64,000 bases of DNA from Haloterrigena sp. KLK7 (GTDB taxonomy: Archaea; Halobacteriota; Halobacteria; Halobacteriales; Natrialbaceae), in NCBI RefSeq assembly GCF_037914945.1, contig NZ_CP149789.1, positions 122,545-186,544 of the forward strand, given 5' to 3'. The notes below the pieces were generated by a model. That model was not told where the DNA came from and did no database searches. It saw only the letters and a list, made by a program, of their open reading frames with translations. A program made the position numbers and the translations under genes. Shown here piece by piece: positions 9,816 to 18,193 of this stretch. Positions within the stretch are counted from its first letter, which is position 1; the number at the start of each line of letters is the position of its first letter.

Positions 9816-10709
9816 ATGACGGCAAATATGGAGCCACTGGACGTCGCGGTATCGCGTATCAACGCTGGGAGTACAATCGCCGCCGGACTCGCACTGGAAC
9901 ACGCGATCCCGTTTGCAGTGGGGCATGAACTCCTCCGGCAGGGTGTCGGAGGACTGACCGTGGTCGGACCGATCAGCGACCTGCTCTTCGATCAACTGAT
10001 CGGCGGCGGTGCGGTATCCGACGTCCGCGCCGCGTGGGTCGGGAACGTCAGCGCTAGAACCGGCTACCGGTTCCGAGAGGCCGCCGAGAACGGGGAAGTT
10101 ACCGTCGAAGATCACTCTAACTTCAGTATCGCGCTCGCGTTGCAGGCCGGTGCGATGGGTGTCCCGTACCTCCCGACGCGCTCGCTGCTCGGAAGCGACA
10201 TCTTCGAACAAAACGATCGATTCACCGAGGCGACCGATCCGTTCGACGGAGAGCCGCTCGTGCTCGTCCCGGCGCTCAAGCCCGATTGGGCGATCGTTCA
10301 TGCACAGCGTGCAAGTCCGGATGGAGACGCCCACCTCTGGGGGAACACCGGTATCGTCGAACCAGCGGTCGGTGCGGCAGAGAACGTTCTGGTAACCGCC
10401 GAGGAAATCGTCGAACCGGCCGTCATCAAGAGCGATTCGAGTAGGGTCGCGATTACGCGAGACCAGGTCACCAGCGTCGTCGAATGCCCGTTCGGAGCGC
10501 ACCCGTCGCCGGTAACCGGATACTACAACCGGGACAACGATTACTACCTTCGGTACAACCGTCAAACGGAGACGGCGAACGGGTTCGAGGACTGGGCCAG
10601 CAAGTGGGTATACGGCGTTAGCGGCCGCGAAGAGTACGCGACGCTCGTCGACACTGAACTCGAGATCACCGAACCGACCGTCGCCGCAGAGGTGCAGTAT
10701 GGTCAGTGA
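9816..10709 (+). CDS. CoA-transferase subunit A (family I, GctA-like)
   Basis: 297 residues. Resembles the alpha subunit of glutaconate/3-oxoacid CoA-transferases (GSTIAAGLALEHAIPFAVGH near the N-terminus; RASPDGDAHLWG; VECPFGAHPS). It moves CoA between acyl donors and a free acid together with the B subunit encoded next. The start at ATG 9816 is set by the TATA box 28 bases upstream. An upstream in-frame start would lie inside the promoter. Its position facing the importer suggests activation of the imported acid, but the acid is not identified. Confidence 0.85.
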   Translation: MTANMEPLDVAVSRINAGSTIAAGLALEHAIPFAVGHELLRQGVGGLTVVGPISDLLFDQLIGGGAVSDVRAAWVGNVSARTGYRFREAAENGEVTVEDHSNFSIALALQAGAMGVPYLPTRSLLGSDIFEQNDRFTEATDPFDGEPLVLVPALKPDWAIVHAQRASPDGDAHLWGNTGIVEPAVGAAENVLVTAEEIVEPAVIKSDSSRVAITRDQVTSVVECPFGAHPSPVTGYYNRDNDYYLRYNRQTETANGFEDWASKWVYGVSGREEYATLVDTELEITEPTVAAEVQYGQ

Positions 10710-11472
10710 GGACTATACGGACCGCGAACTGATGGTCACCACCGCCGCCCGCGAGCTCGAGGACGGTGAGACCGCGTTCGTCGGCATGCGGCTGCCACTG
10801 ATCGCGTTTCAGGTCGCGGTCAGCACGCACGCGCCGAACGCGATGGCCGTATACGAGAGCGGCGTCATTCGCGATGCACCCGCGGATGGCTTCGTTCATA
10901 CGATGTGCGACCTGCCGAACCTGAATCGCGCCGTCGCGACGACGGGCATGATCGACGTCATGTCCCGACTCCAGCGCGGCGACATCGACGTCGGCTTCCT
11001 CGGCGGTGCCGAAATCGACCGCTACGGAAACCTGAACACGACTCGAGTGGCCGCCGGCGATCGAGAGATTCGACTCCCGGGCAGCGGTGGCGCCTGCGAC
11101 ATCGCGTGTATGGCCGATCGGACTGTCCTTCTCATGCCACACGAATCGCGTCGCTTTGCTGAAGAAGTGAACTACGTGACGAGCCCCGGATATCCGGCCG
11201 ATGGAAACGGTCGCGACGACCATCCCGCGCCCGGCGGTGGCCCGAGCGCGCTTGTCACGTCGAAAGCGACGTTCGGATTCGACGAACGCGGTGAACTCTA
11301 TCTCCGCACCGTTCATCCCGGTGCCGACGTCGCAGACGTTCTCGCGGCCTTCCCGTGGGAAGTACAGACAGCCGACGACGTTGGTGAGGGTACCGTCAAG
11401 ACGACGTCCAAGCCGACCGACGAGGAATTCGAATTGGTTCGGACGTTCGATCCGGACGGGTTCTGGACGTAG
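10699..11472 (+). CDS. CoA-transferase subunit B (family I, GctB-like)
   Basis: 257 residues. Carries the ESG motif with the likely catalytic glutamate (Glu53), which forms the covalent glutamyl-CoA intermediate in this family. The glycine-rich segment GGAEIDRYGNLNTT and the LPGSGGACDIA loop match GctB. It overlaps the A subunit by 11 bases (ATGGTCAGTGA), so the pair is co-translated. Confidence 0.86.
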   Translation: MVSEDYTDRELMVTTAARELEDGETAFVGMRLPLIAFQVAVSTHAPNAMAVYESGVIRDAPADGFVHTMCDLPNLNRAVATTGMIDVMSRLQRGDIDVGFLGGAEIDRYGNLNTTRVAAGDREIRLPGSGGACDIACMADRTVLLMPHESRRFAEEVNYVTSPGYPADGNGRDDHPAPGGGPSALVTSKATFGFDERGELYLRTVHPGADVADVLAAFPWEVQTADDVGEGTVKTTSKPTDEEFELVRTFDPDGFWT

Positions 11473-11525
11473 CCCGACACATTGCAACCCGATCGATTAA
11501 GACGGATTCCGTCGTCAAACAAACC

Positions 11526-11873
11526 ATGGCCGATCGAAACGAGCCGACGGATCCCGAATCGTTTGCGACGGACATTCCCCTGACTGACGTCTTCGGAACC
11601 CATCCCAAGACGTTGCTCGTCAGCGCACTACTCGCCGAATCGGAGGATCCGACGACTCACTTTACGATTACCGAACTCGCTCGTATCACCGGCCTCGAGG
11701 AGTCGACCGTCGAAACGCATGTCGCCGAACTCGAGGCAACCGGAATCGTCGCCGAAACGGATGAACTTGAGGACGCGAAGACGTACGTCTTCGCCGAGGG
11801 AACCGACGCCGTCGATACCATCCGACGGCTCCACGACGAGCTTTTCGAGGCGGAACGGGAAGTCGAGAAATAG
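11526..11873 (+). CDS. Winged-helix transcriptional regulator
   Basis: 115 residues. The central part (FTITELARITGLEESTVETH) is a helix-turn-helix, followed by the wing segment ELEATGIVAETDEL and an acidic C-terminal helix. The length and layout are those of small haloarchaeal one-domain regulators with no ligand domain. A TATA-like GATTAAG about 28 bases upstream suggests a leaderless transcript. Its place between the CoA-transferase and the aromatic CoA ligase makes control of these catabolic genes likely, though this is inference. Confidence 0.8.
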   Translation: MADRNEPTDPESFATDIPLTDVFGTHPKTLLVSALLAESEDPTTHFTITELARITGLEESTVETHVAELEATGIVAETDELEDAKTYVFAEGTDAVDTIRRLHDELFEAEREVEK

Positions 11874-11891
11874 CGGACCGACCGCAGGCGT

Positions 11892-11906
11892 GAAATAAAA
11901 TATTTC
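11892..11906. promoter_or_regulatory. Inverted repeat upstream of the CoA-ligase promoter
   Basis: GAAATA-AAA-TATTTC, perfect 6-bp arms with a 3-base centre, about 30 bases upstream of the ligase TATA box. The position is right for an activator site. Its AT-richness means chance cannot be excluded. Confidence 0.35.
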
Positions 11907-11937
11907 TATAATTAACACCGGATGAGGAACCGATAGG

Positions 11938-11950
11938 TATATTATTAAAT
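11938..11950 (+). promoter_or_regulatory. TATA box of the aromatic CoA-ligase gene
   Basis: TATATTATTAAAT, centred 20-27 bases before the candidate starts 11964 and 11970. Confidence 0.55.
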
Positions 11951-11963
11951 GCTATAGTTGATT

Positions 11964-13604
11964 ATGCGTATGCAGGCCACTATCACAGAGGAGCGTCTGC
12001 CGGACGAAGAGAATGCCCCGGACTACGTCCATTCGCTTCCGGAGCTCCATTACCCGGACCAGATCAACGTCGTCGACGAACTGGTCGACCGCCACGTTCG
12101 CGAAGGGCGCGGTGACAACGTCGCGATCTATTTCGAGGGTCGGGAGATCACGTACGAAGAATTGCAGGAGAACGTGAACAGAATGGGGAATGCGCTGCGC
12201 GGCCTCGGCGTCGAAGCCGGTGATCGGGTCGTCGTTCGATTCCCTAACCGACCGGAAGCGATTATCTCGTGTCTGGCGGTTCAGAAGATCGGCGGCGTTG
12301 CTCTCCCGTCGATGAAACTCCTCCGGGCAAAAGAGATCGAACACATCGTCAACGACGCCGAAGCGTCGGCCATCGTCGTCTACGATGATCTCCTTAGAGA
12401 AGTGGAGAACGCGCTGCCGGAACTCGAAACCGTCGACGACGTCATCGTCGCCGAGCGCAACGGGATCGATCACAGCTATCACAGCTACGACGGCCTACTC
12501 GAGGACGTCAGTGACGAACTCGAGGCGTACAACACCGAACGCGACGATCTCGCGCTGATGCTGTATACGAGCGGAACGACTGGGCAACCGAAGGGTGCGA
12601 TTCATACCCACCGGAACATGTTGGCCACCGCGGACTCCTACGCGCGGTACTGCCTCGAGCCGACCGAGGACGACGTCTTCGGCGGGAATCCACCGCTCCC
12701 CTTCGCGTACGGATACGGCGACCTCGTGACGTTCCCGCTCCGGTTCGGCGCGAGTACGAGTCTCGTCGAAGACGCGGATCCCGGTGATTTACTGGAAGCG
12801 ATCGAAGCCCACGGGATTTCGATCCTCTGTTCGATCCCGACGGGATTCAATCAGATCCTCTCCCAGTATCCCGACGGTCCTGACGACTACGACGTCTCGT
12901 CGCTCCGTCTCGGGCTCAGCGCCGGCGAACCGCTGACGCCGACGACGTTCGAGGAATTTAAATCCGAGTACGGAATCGATCTCCTCGACGGAATTGGAAC
13001 GACGGAGATGCTCCATATCTTCATCAGTCACCGTCACGACGAGGAAATCGATCCGAGCGCGACCGGGTATCCGGTCCCGGGGTACGAGTGTAAGATCATT
13101 GACCCGGACACGGGCGAAGACTTAGAGCGCGACGAAGCGGGACTCCTCGCCGTTCGCGGGCCGACCGGAATCGAATACTGGGACCGACCCGAAAAACAAC
13201 TCGAGGTAAACCAGGACGGGTGGTCGATCCCAGGCGACATCTTTGTACAGCGCGAAGACGGTCGCCTGGAGTACAAATCCCGCGACGACGACCTCATCAT
13301 CTCGAGCGGCTACAACATCCCCGGGCCCGAGGTCGAAGCGGTCATCGAAGAACACGAATCGGTCTCCGAGGTCGCTGTCGTCGGCAGTCCGGACGAGCAA
13401 CGTGGCGAGGTCGTGAAAGCGTTCGTCGTCCTGAACGACGGCGCCTCCGAGGAAGACGAACTCGTGACGGAAATACAGAATCACGTCAAGAACAACCTCG
13501 CACCGTATAAGTATCCGCGCGAGGTCGAGTTCAAGAACGCCCTCCCGCGGACGGATACCGGAAAGATTCGACGGACGGAACTCCGACAGTTGGAGCGCCG
13601 ATAG
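11964..13604 (+). CDS. Benzoate/2-aminobenzoate-type CoA ligase (AMP-forming)
   Basis: 546 residues. An ANL-superfamily acyl-CoA synthetase: AMP-binding loop MLYTSGTTGQPKGAIHTH, motif GIGTTEMLHIFISH, GDIFVQREDG, and the catalytic lysine in RTDTGKIRRTELR at the C-terminus. The TEMLHIF segment followed by TGYPVPGYECKI is characteristic of benzoate-CoA and 2-aminobenzoate-CoA ligases. It makes an aryl-CoA from acid, ATP and CoA. The start at ATG 11964 (or 11970) fits the TATA box; a TTG at 11958 is unlikely. Neighbouring importer and oxygenase genes support an aromatic substrate. Confidence 0.84.
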   Translation: MRMQATITEERLPDEENAPDYVHSLPELHYPDQINVVDELVDRHVREGRGDNVAIYFEGREITYEELQENVNRMGNALRGLGVEAGDRVVVRFPNRPEAIISCLAVQKIGGVALPSMKLLRAKEIEHIVNDAEASAIVVYDDLLREVENALPELETVDDVIVAERNGIDHSYHSYDGLLEDVSDELEAYNTERDDLALMLYTSGTTGQPKGAIHTHRNMLATADSYARYCLEPTEDDVFGGNPPLPFAYGYGDLVTFPLRFGASTSLVEDADPGDLLEAIEAHGISILCSIPTGFNQILSQYPDGPDDYDVSSLRLGLSAGEPLTPTTFEEFKSEYGIDLLDGIGTTEMLHIFISHRHDEEIDPSATGYPVPGYECKIIDPDTGEDLERDEAGLLAVRGPTGIEYWDRPEKQLEVNQDGWSIPGDIFVQREDGRLEYKSRDDDLIISSGYNIPGPEVEAVIEEHESVSEVAVVGSPDEQRGEVVKAFVVLNDGASEEDELVTEIQNHVKNNLAPYKYPREVEFKNALPRTDTGKIRRTELRQLERR

Positions 13605-14388
13605 AATCGTTCGATCGCTTCGAACGAGCAGCACCGATCTCGGTTCGCGACAGCGCCGATAATCGTTTCTGCGGCCTCCGAATTATCTCTCCTGCCTTCT
13701 TCGATCCATCGGTCCGAACTCATTCGCGAATCGTACCCTCTTCCAGGAGAGTGATCTCGGCCGGTTAACCCACACGCGTCGATTCTGAGATGCGGTCGCT
13801 AAGTAGCGGTCGAGACAACCGCCCGTGAACTCCAAGCGCGGCGAAACGCTCTCTGAATAGTAGATTGTCCGTTGACGCCTCGCGTGTATGGAGAGGGTTT
13901 ACGTTTCTCGTATACGGCAACGGTGATGGAACGAGAGTATTTGGGCGGTATGCGGTTACACGTGTGAAACGAGGAGACGGATACGGCGATCTCGAATCGG
14001 CATTCTATTACAATAGTACTACTGTAATATCTTGTTCGCCATCGTCCCTTCCCACTTTCGATCGATCTAGCTCGCTCAAATCTATTACAGAAGTATGGAT
14101 GTAAAGGTAGGTGGGAGTGGGTGTCGGTGGGCGTATACGGTGCGCGTATACACATTCCTTGTGAACCGTCGGGATCTATTCGGTCACTGGAAACGATCGC
14201 GTTTGGTCGGCTTTAAAAACGAGAGGCGGTTCGCGGAGTCACTTACCGTTCCGAGTCACTGATAGCCGTCGGTACGCTGATCTATGTCTCTCAATACCAG
14301 GGTCTAGAGCGCGAGACACCGCCGACTGAGCGCTCGTGGACTGTAACGGTCGAATCGGAAATGAGCGGGAATCTGCGTGGTCGCGTCG
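13605..14388. other. Gene-free region with repeated TATTACA motifs
   Basis: No credible gene on either strand. It holds TATTACA at 14006-14012 with an inverted TGTAATA at 14023-14029, and a further TATTACA at 14083-14089. The motif CTATTACAnnAGTA occurs at 14005-14018 and 14082-14095. GCGTATAC is repeated near 14130-14150. A TATA-like CTTTAAAAAC at about 14211 could start a transcript antisense to, or toward, the ferredoxin gene. Confidence 0.4.
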
Positions 14389-14673
14389 TTACGGGCTCTC
14401 GTCAGTGCGAATACGGAGATCCGAACGTGGTTTCGCGATACAGGTCAGAGCGTAGCCTTCCTCTTTCTCGCTGTCGGAGAGGAACATACCCTCCGTCTGG
14501 TCGACTTCACCGTCTTCGACGACTAAGCCACAACAGACCCCGCAGACGCCCATCCGACACTGATAGGGTGGTGCGAGACCGGCTTCCTCCGCCGCCTCGA
14601 GTATCGGTTTATTGGCCGGCACTTCGATCGCTTGTCCTTCGTCAACGAACTCGACAGTGTAACTTTCGACCAT
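14389..14673 (-). CDS. [2Fe-2S] plant-type ferredoxin
   Basis: 94 residues. The cluster motif CRMGVCGVC, with the fourth cysteine in YALTCIAKP, is that of plant-type ferredoxins and the C-terminal domain of PaaE-like reductases. There is no flavin/NADPH reductase domain. It starts four bases after the acetyltransferase gene and lies divergently next to the paa oxygenase operon, so it is a candidate electron donor for that oxygenase. An alternative partner elsewhere cannot be excluded. Confidence 0.9.
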   Translation of the reverse strand: MVESYTVEFVDEGQAIEVPANKPILEAAEEAGLAPPYQCRMGVCGVCCGLVVEDGEVDQTEGMFLSDSEKEEGYALTCIAKPRSDLRIRTDESP

Positions 14674-14677
14674 TTGC

Positions 14678-15175
14678 TTACTGCTCTCGATCGGTGGCTC
14701 GTTCGAAGACGTGTTCGACCGGCTCGAAGTCGTTCGACTCGTAGAACGCTTCGGCGGACTCGTCGCCGTGCATCACGTCGACGCGGTAGAAGTCGACGTC
14801 TTTCTCCGACTGATCGAACCACTCGTGGACCTCCTCCAGTAACGCGGCGCCGACGCCGTTGTCCCGGTGGCTTTCCGCGACGTAGTGGCCGTTGATGTAC
14901 CCGTGGTCCTGCAGCCGGAAGATCGGATGGTTCCCCATGATGCGCGCCTCGAGGACGCCGACGAGTTCGCCCGAATCCTCATGTTCCGCGACGATGACGG
15001 TGCCGTACTTCGAATCGACGAGCTGGTTTTCGAAGTACTGGAGCCAGCGGTCATCGGCGCTTTCCTTGTGCGCGTACCGATCGTCGTGTTTCGAGAGGTG
15101 GTCCGTGAAGCCGTGCCACAGGTCCAGTAGTTCCTCACCGTCTTCCAGGGACGCCTGGCGTATCTGGTACGTCAT
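14678..15175 (-). CDS. GNAT N-acetyltransferase
   Basis: 165 residues spanning a whole GNAT domain: an N-terminal strand (TYQIRQASLEDGEELLDLW), a central strand AEHEDSGELVGVLEA, the acetyl-CoA loop SHRDNGVGAALLEEV and the terminal EAFYESNDFEPVEHV. The acceptor is unknown. It forms a two-gene operon with the ferredoxin, four bases apart, and is divergent from paaA. Confidence 0.88.
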   Translation of the reverse strand: MTYQIRQASLEDGEELLDLWHGFTDHLSKHDDRYAHKESADDRWLQYFENQLVDSKYGTVIVAEHEDSGELVGVLEARIMGNHPIFRLQDHGYINGHYVAESHRDNGVGAALLEEVHEWFDQSEKDVDFYRVDVMHGDESAEAFYESNDFEPVEHVFERATDREQ

Positions 15176-15548
15176 ACATTACCGTCAGAGGTGGACTACC
15201 AAAAAATGCACTGGTATGTATGGTAGCGAATCCAACAACTCTGCCGGGTTAGGCTGGCAGTTCGGTCGCAGCGAGAGACTCGGCCTAGCGTGACCGCGCG
15301 ATTAGTGGAGTGAGTCCCCCTTCACGTTACTCGGACGAACTCCGGTCCGCGAGACGCGGACTCGAGTCGTCCAGCTTATCGAGAATCGACCTCGCGCGAG
15401 GCGTGCGATAGCGACGTCTCGACACCGACGGAGCCGAGCGAACTCGAGAGAGTACTCGATGTGCGCTATCCGCCGATAAGATTGCGGCTGGACCGCGAGA
15501 CCGACATGACACGCGGATTGGTAGATACAGGAAGCGTATACAGGAAAC

Positions 15549-15557
15549 AATTATAAC
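15549..15557 (+). promoter_or_regulatory. TATA box of the paa oxygenase operon
   Basis: AATTATAAC, predicting a transcription start near 15580 and a leader of about 14 bases before ATG 15594. Confidence 0.6.
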
Positions 15558-15562
15558 CTTCG

Positions 15563-15579
15563 AGTAGAAAGCTTCTACT
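15563..15579. promoter_or_regulatory. Palindrome over the expected paa transcription start
   Basis: AGTAGAA-AGC-TTCTACT: perfect 7-bp arms around a 3-base centre, between the TATA box and the paaA start. A protein bound here would block initiation, so this is a candidate repressor operator. Confidence 0.55.
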
Positions 15580-15593
15580 GGAAGATCAGAGCC

Positions 15594-16514
15594 ATGCCCA
15601 CCGAGAAGCAATTCAAAGAAGAGCTGCAGAACGGACGGATGATCGAATCGCCCGAAGAGATGACCGACGGCTACAAAAAGGCCCTCAAACAGATCCTGAC
15701 CGTCTCGGGCGATACCGAACTCATGAGCGCGCCGGCGTACTACGAGCAATCGCTCAATGCGCCGTCGCTCGACGCACGCGCCTCGTGTATCAGCGTGATC
15801 CAAGACGAGCTGGGACACGGCCACATCGCCTACCGACTGCTCGAAGACTTAGGCGAGGACCGCGAGGAACTCATCTACGAGCGCGAACCCCACGAGTTCC
15901 GCAACACCTACGGGTTCGACCAGCACATCGACAACTTCGCCGAGCTCGTGACGGCCCACGGGCTGTTCGACCGCGCGGGGATCGTCCTGCTCGGCGATAT
16001 CCACGAGAACACCTCCTACGCGCCCTGGAAGCGCGCACTCACGAAGGTGAGCAAGGAAGAACAGTTCCACCTCCGTCACGGCGAAACGTGGATGCGTCGG
16101 CTCGCGAACAACAGCGAGAAGACCCGACAACAGCTGCAGGAAGCAGTCGACTGGATGTTCCCGATGGGCGTCGAGTGGTTCGGGATGCCCGACGACAAGA
16201 AGAAACACGACGACCAGCTCGAGTACCGCATCAAGGGGAAGTCTAACGACGAGCTCCGGCAGGACTGGCTGTCCCGGACGTTGCCGCTGATGAACGAACT
16301 GGAACTCGACGTGCCGGCCCACTACGACGACGAGCGCGACGAGTACGTCCTCGACTACGATCTGCCGGTCGCCTTCGACGCGGACAACAAGGAGTGGCGC
16401 TTCGACGAACCGATCTCGTGGTCCGACGTGATGGATCGGTGGCGCTCCCGCGGCCCGGCAAACGAGAAGTACATCGATATGATCCAGTCCGGTACCGTCG
16501 ACATCGAGGTCTAA
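15594..16514 (+). CDS. paaA: Phenylacetyl-CoA 1,2-epoxidase catalytic subunit PaaA-like
   Basis: 306 residues. Ferritin-like diiron protein. Metal-ligand motifs QDELGHGHIAYRL and KEEQFHLRHGE are visible in two of the four core helices. In the family the PaaA-PaaC pair epoxidises the ring of phenylacetyl-CoA using O2 and electrons supplied by PaaE. First gene of a compact operon (next gene two bases away) preceded by a TATA box and palindrome. The nearby benzoate-type ligase leaves open an aryl-CoA other than phenylacetyl-CoA. Confidence 0.9.
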   Translation: MPTEKQFKEELQNGRMIESPEEMTDGYKKALKQILTVSGDTELMSAPAYYEQSLNAPSLDARASCISVIQDELGHGHIAYRLLEDLGEDREELIYEREPHEFRNTYGFDQHIDNFAELVTAHGLFDRAGIVLLGDIHENTSYAPWKRALTKVSKEEQFHLRHGETWMRRLANNSEKTRQQLQEAVDWMFPMGVEWFGMPDDKKKHDDQLEYRIKGKSNDELRQDWLSRTLPLMNELELDVPAHYDDERDEYVLDYDLPVAFDADNKEWRFDEPISWSDVMDRWRSRGPANEKYIDMIQSGTVDIEV

Positions 16515-16516
16515 TC

Positions 16517-16912
16517 ATGTCGAGTGTACGATCAACGACGAACGGATCGCCGAACGCGTCGCTGACCAGCGAGTTCGTCGAGCAGCGTCGGGCCGACGCG
16601 ACGCCGTTTGAACGAGAGCTGTGGGACATCATCGACGAGATTCCGGACCCGCACATTCCCGTGAGTCTCGTCGAGATGGCGATGATTTACGACGTCAGCG
16701 AAGACGAGGGCCACGTTACGGTCGAACTGACGTTTCCCTGCATGGGATGTCCCGCCTACGACATGATCCATAACGATATTCGGAGCTGTCTGGCGGTCGT
16801 CGACGGCGTTGACGAGGTCGATATCGACGTCGTGTGGGATCCAGTCTGGTCGAAGGACATGCTCACCGATGCCGTCCGCGAAAAGATGCGTGAATCAGGT
16901 ATCAGTCTCTAA
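16517..16912 (+). CDS. paaD: PaaD-like protein, MIP18/DUF59 domain
   Basis: 131 residues. The DUF59 domain spans about residues 35-125, with the motif DPHIPVSLVEMAMIYDV and the reactive cysteine region FPCMGCPAY. PaaD is thought to assist iron-sulfur or diiron centre assembly in the epoxidase. Bacterial PaaD has a C-terminal zinc ribbon, absent here but encoded separately at 17893-18069. The ATG at 16517 follows paaA by two bases. The stop shares two bases with the paaB start (TAATG). Confidence 0.88.
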   Translation: MSSVRSTTNGSPNASLTSEFVEQRRADATPFERELWDIIDEIPDPHIPVSLVEMAMIYDVSEDEGHVTVELTFPCMGCPAYDMIHNDIRSCLAVVDGVDEVDIDVVWDPVWSKDMLTDAVREKMRESGISL

Positions 16913-17127
16913 TGACCATGAAATACGAAGTATTCGCACGAATCAACCAAGGTGACGATACCAAACACATCGGTAACGTCACCGCAGAGAGCGATCGACT
17001 CGCACAGATATACGCCCACAACACGTTCAACGAAGAGGACTGGGACCTCCTCGCCGTCGCCAGAACGGAGCACCTGCTGGAAGTGACCGGTGGACGGCCT
17101 GACCTCGAGGTGGTCGCTCATGAGTGA
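16912..17127 (+). CDS. paaB: Phenylacetyl-CoA epoxidase small subunit PaaB-like
   Basis: 71 residues. Short PaaB-family protein (KYEVFARINQGDDTKHIG, ARTEHLLEV), a structural bridge between PaaAC heterodimers in bacteria. It is shorter than the roughly 95-residue bacterial PaaB. It overlaps both neighbours: start within the paaD stop, and end overlapping paaC by eight bases. Confidence 0.85.
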   Translation: MTMKYEVFARINQGDDTKHIGNVTAESDRLAQIYAHNTFNEEDWDLLAVARTEHLLEVTGGRPDLEVVAHE

Positions 17128-17887
17128 GGATTGGTCCGAAGCGGCGGTCGACTACGTACAGGCGATCTACGACACGAAGCTCCTCCTCGGGCACCGGTAC
17201 GCCCAGTGGAGCCTCTCGGGACCGTCGCTCGAGGACGATATCGGCGGAGCGAGCGCCGCCCAGGAAGAGATCGGCCATGTTCGGCAACTGGCGCGCGAAC
17301 TCGAAGAACAGGGACGGGACGCCGACTGGCTGAGCGGTCACCGCGATCCCGACGAGTTCGCCAACGCGGCCTGTCTCGACCGCATCGACGGCGAGTGGCC
17401 GACGTACCTGGCGTCAATCGCGCCGGCCGACCGAGCCGCGTGGTATCTGATCGACGCGATCGGCCGAGACGATCTGTCCGGCCTGATCACCAAGATGGGC
17501 GAGGACGAGTACTTCCACCTCGAGTACCACGATGCGCGGCTCGAGACGCTGGCCGCGGAGGATCCTGAGACGGTCCAGCAGACGCTGGAAACGACGCTTC
17601 CACAGACGCTCGCGCTCATTGGCCCGGCCGCGTACGACGAGGACGAGGATCCGCTGTATCAGGCTGGATTCACAGATCGACCGATTGCCGAGATTCGTGA
17701 GTCGTTCGTCCAGCACTACCGAGACCTGTTCGCCGGGACGGACGTCTCGCTCGAGAACGTCGACTGGGACGCGCCCGCACTCGAGGAGTGGGACGAAACG
17801 CGGCGACGAGTGGATACTGGCTCGATCAGTGACACGGACGTCGAACAGCTCCGCGGCGAAGCGAACGAACTGTTCGCGATGAACTGA
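17120..17887 (+). CDS. paaC: Phenylacetyl-CoA epoxidase structural subunit PaaC-like
   Basis: 255 residues. Ferritin-like helical protein (LGHRYAQWSLSGPSLEDDIG; AAQEEIGHVRQLARELEE; KMGEDEYFHLEYHDARLE) matching PaaC, the partner that stabilises PaaA. The ATG at 17120 overlaps the paaB stop (ATGAGTGA). It is followed five bases later by a zinc-ribbon gene. Confidence 0.88.
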   Translation: MSEDWSEAAVDYVQAIYDTKLLLGHRYAQWSLSGPSLEDDIGGASAAQEEIGHVRQLARELEEQGRDADWLSGHRDPDEFANAACLDRIDGEWPTYLASIAPADRAAWYLIDAIGRDDLSGLITKMGEDEYFHLEYHDARLETLAAEDPETVQQTLETTLPQTLALIGPAAYDEDEDPLYQAGFTDRPIAEIRESFVQHYRDLFAGTDVSLENVDWDAPALEEWDETRRRVDTGSISDTDVEQLRGEANELFAMN

Positions 17888-17892
17888 CGCCA

Positions 17893-18069
17893 ATGAACGA
17901 CCACCTCTCGAAACCGACCGTAACGTGTCCGTTCTGTGAATCGACGGATACGGAACGGGAGTCCGCCTTCGGCAGCGAGATCTCGAAAACCCAGTACTAC
18001 TGCAACGACTGCAACACGGTATTCGAACGTATCAAATACGACGGCGCAAACCCGGACACTGGTCGATAG
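17893..18069 (+). CDS. Small zinc-ribbon protein, detached PaaD C-terminal domain
   Basis: 58 residues. It begins MNDHLSKPTVTCPFCES and ends NPDTGR. Two CxxC knuckles (CPFC and CNDC) flank FGSEISKTQYY, the pattern of the C-terminal zinc ribbon of bacterial PaaD (FGST near the middle and a second CxxC followed by Phe). It lies five bases after paaC in the same operon. Together with the DUF59 gene it probably reconstitutes a complete PaaD. Confidence 0.82.
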   Translation: MNDHLSKPTVTCPFCESTDTERESAFGSEISKTQYYCNDCNTVFERIKYDGANPDTGR

Positions 18070-18160
18070 CTGCTCCGTTGGCGTTTAGTACGCCCTCGGC
18101 TCCCATAGCGACCGGTATCCTCAGCGCTTCTACCGCCATAATCCAACCTATTTGGGAAAG

Positions 18161-18170
18161 TTATTTATAT
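18161..18170 (+). promoter_or_regulatory. TATA box for the enoyl-CoA hydratase at 18194
   Basis: TTATTTATAT, centred 28 bases before ATG 18194. It predicts a leaderless transcript and selects 18194 over a GTG at 18185. Confidence 0.65.
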
Positions 18171-18193
18171 GGGCGACCCGATGAGTGTTCTGT

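Larger units (their letters stand above)
15176..15593. other. Divergent intergenic region upstream of the paa operon
   Basis: About 420 bases without a gene. It holds the paa TATA box and operator-like palindrome near its right end, and a perfect 12-bp palindrome CCTCGCGCGAGG at 15391-15402. Nothing else was recognised. Confidence 0.55.

Noticed and set aside
10666..11487. 273-codon minus-strand frame opposite the CoA-transferase B subunit
   Set aside because: Mirror frame of a well-supported gene, with no motifs of its own.
13799..14155. 118-codon frame on the minus strand
   Set aside because: Basic, Arg/Ser-rich composition with no motif, covering the TATTACA repeat region. Typical chance frame in high-GC DNA.
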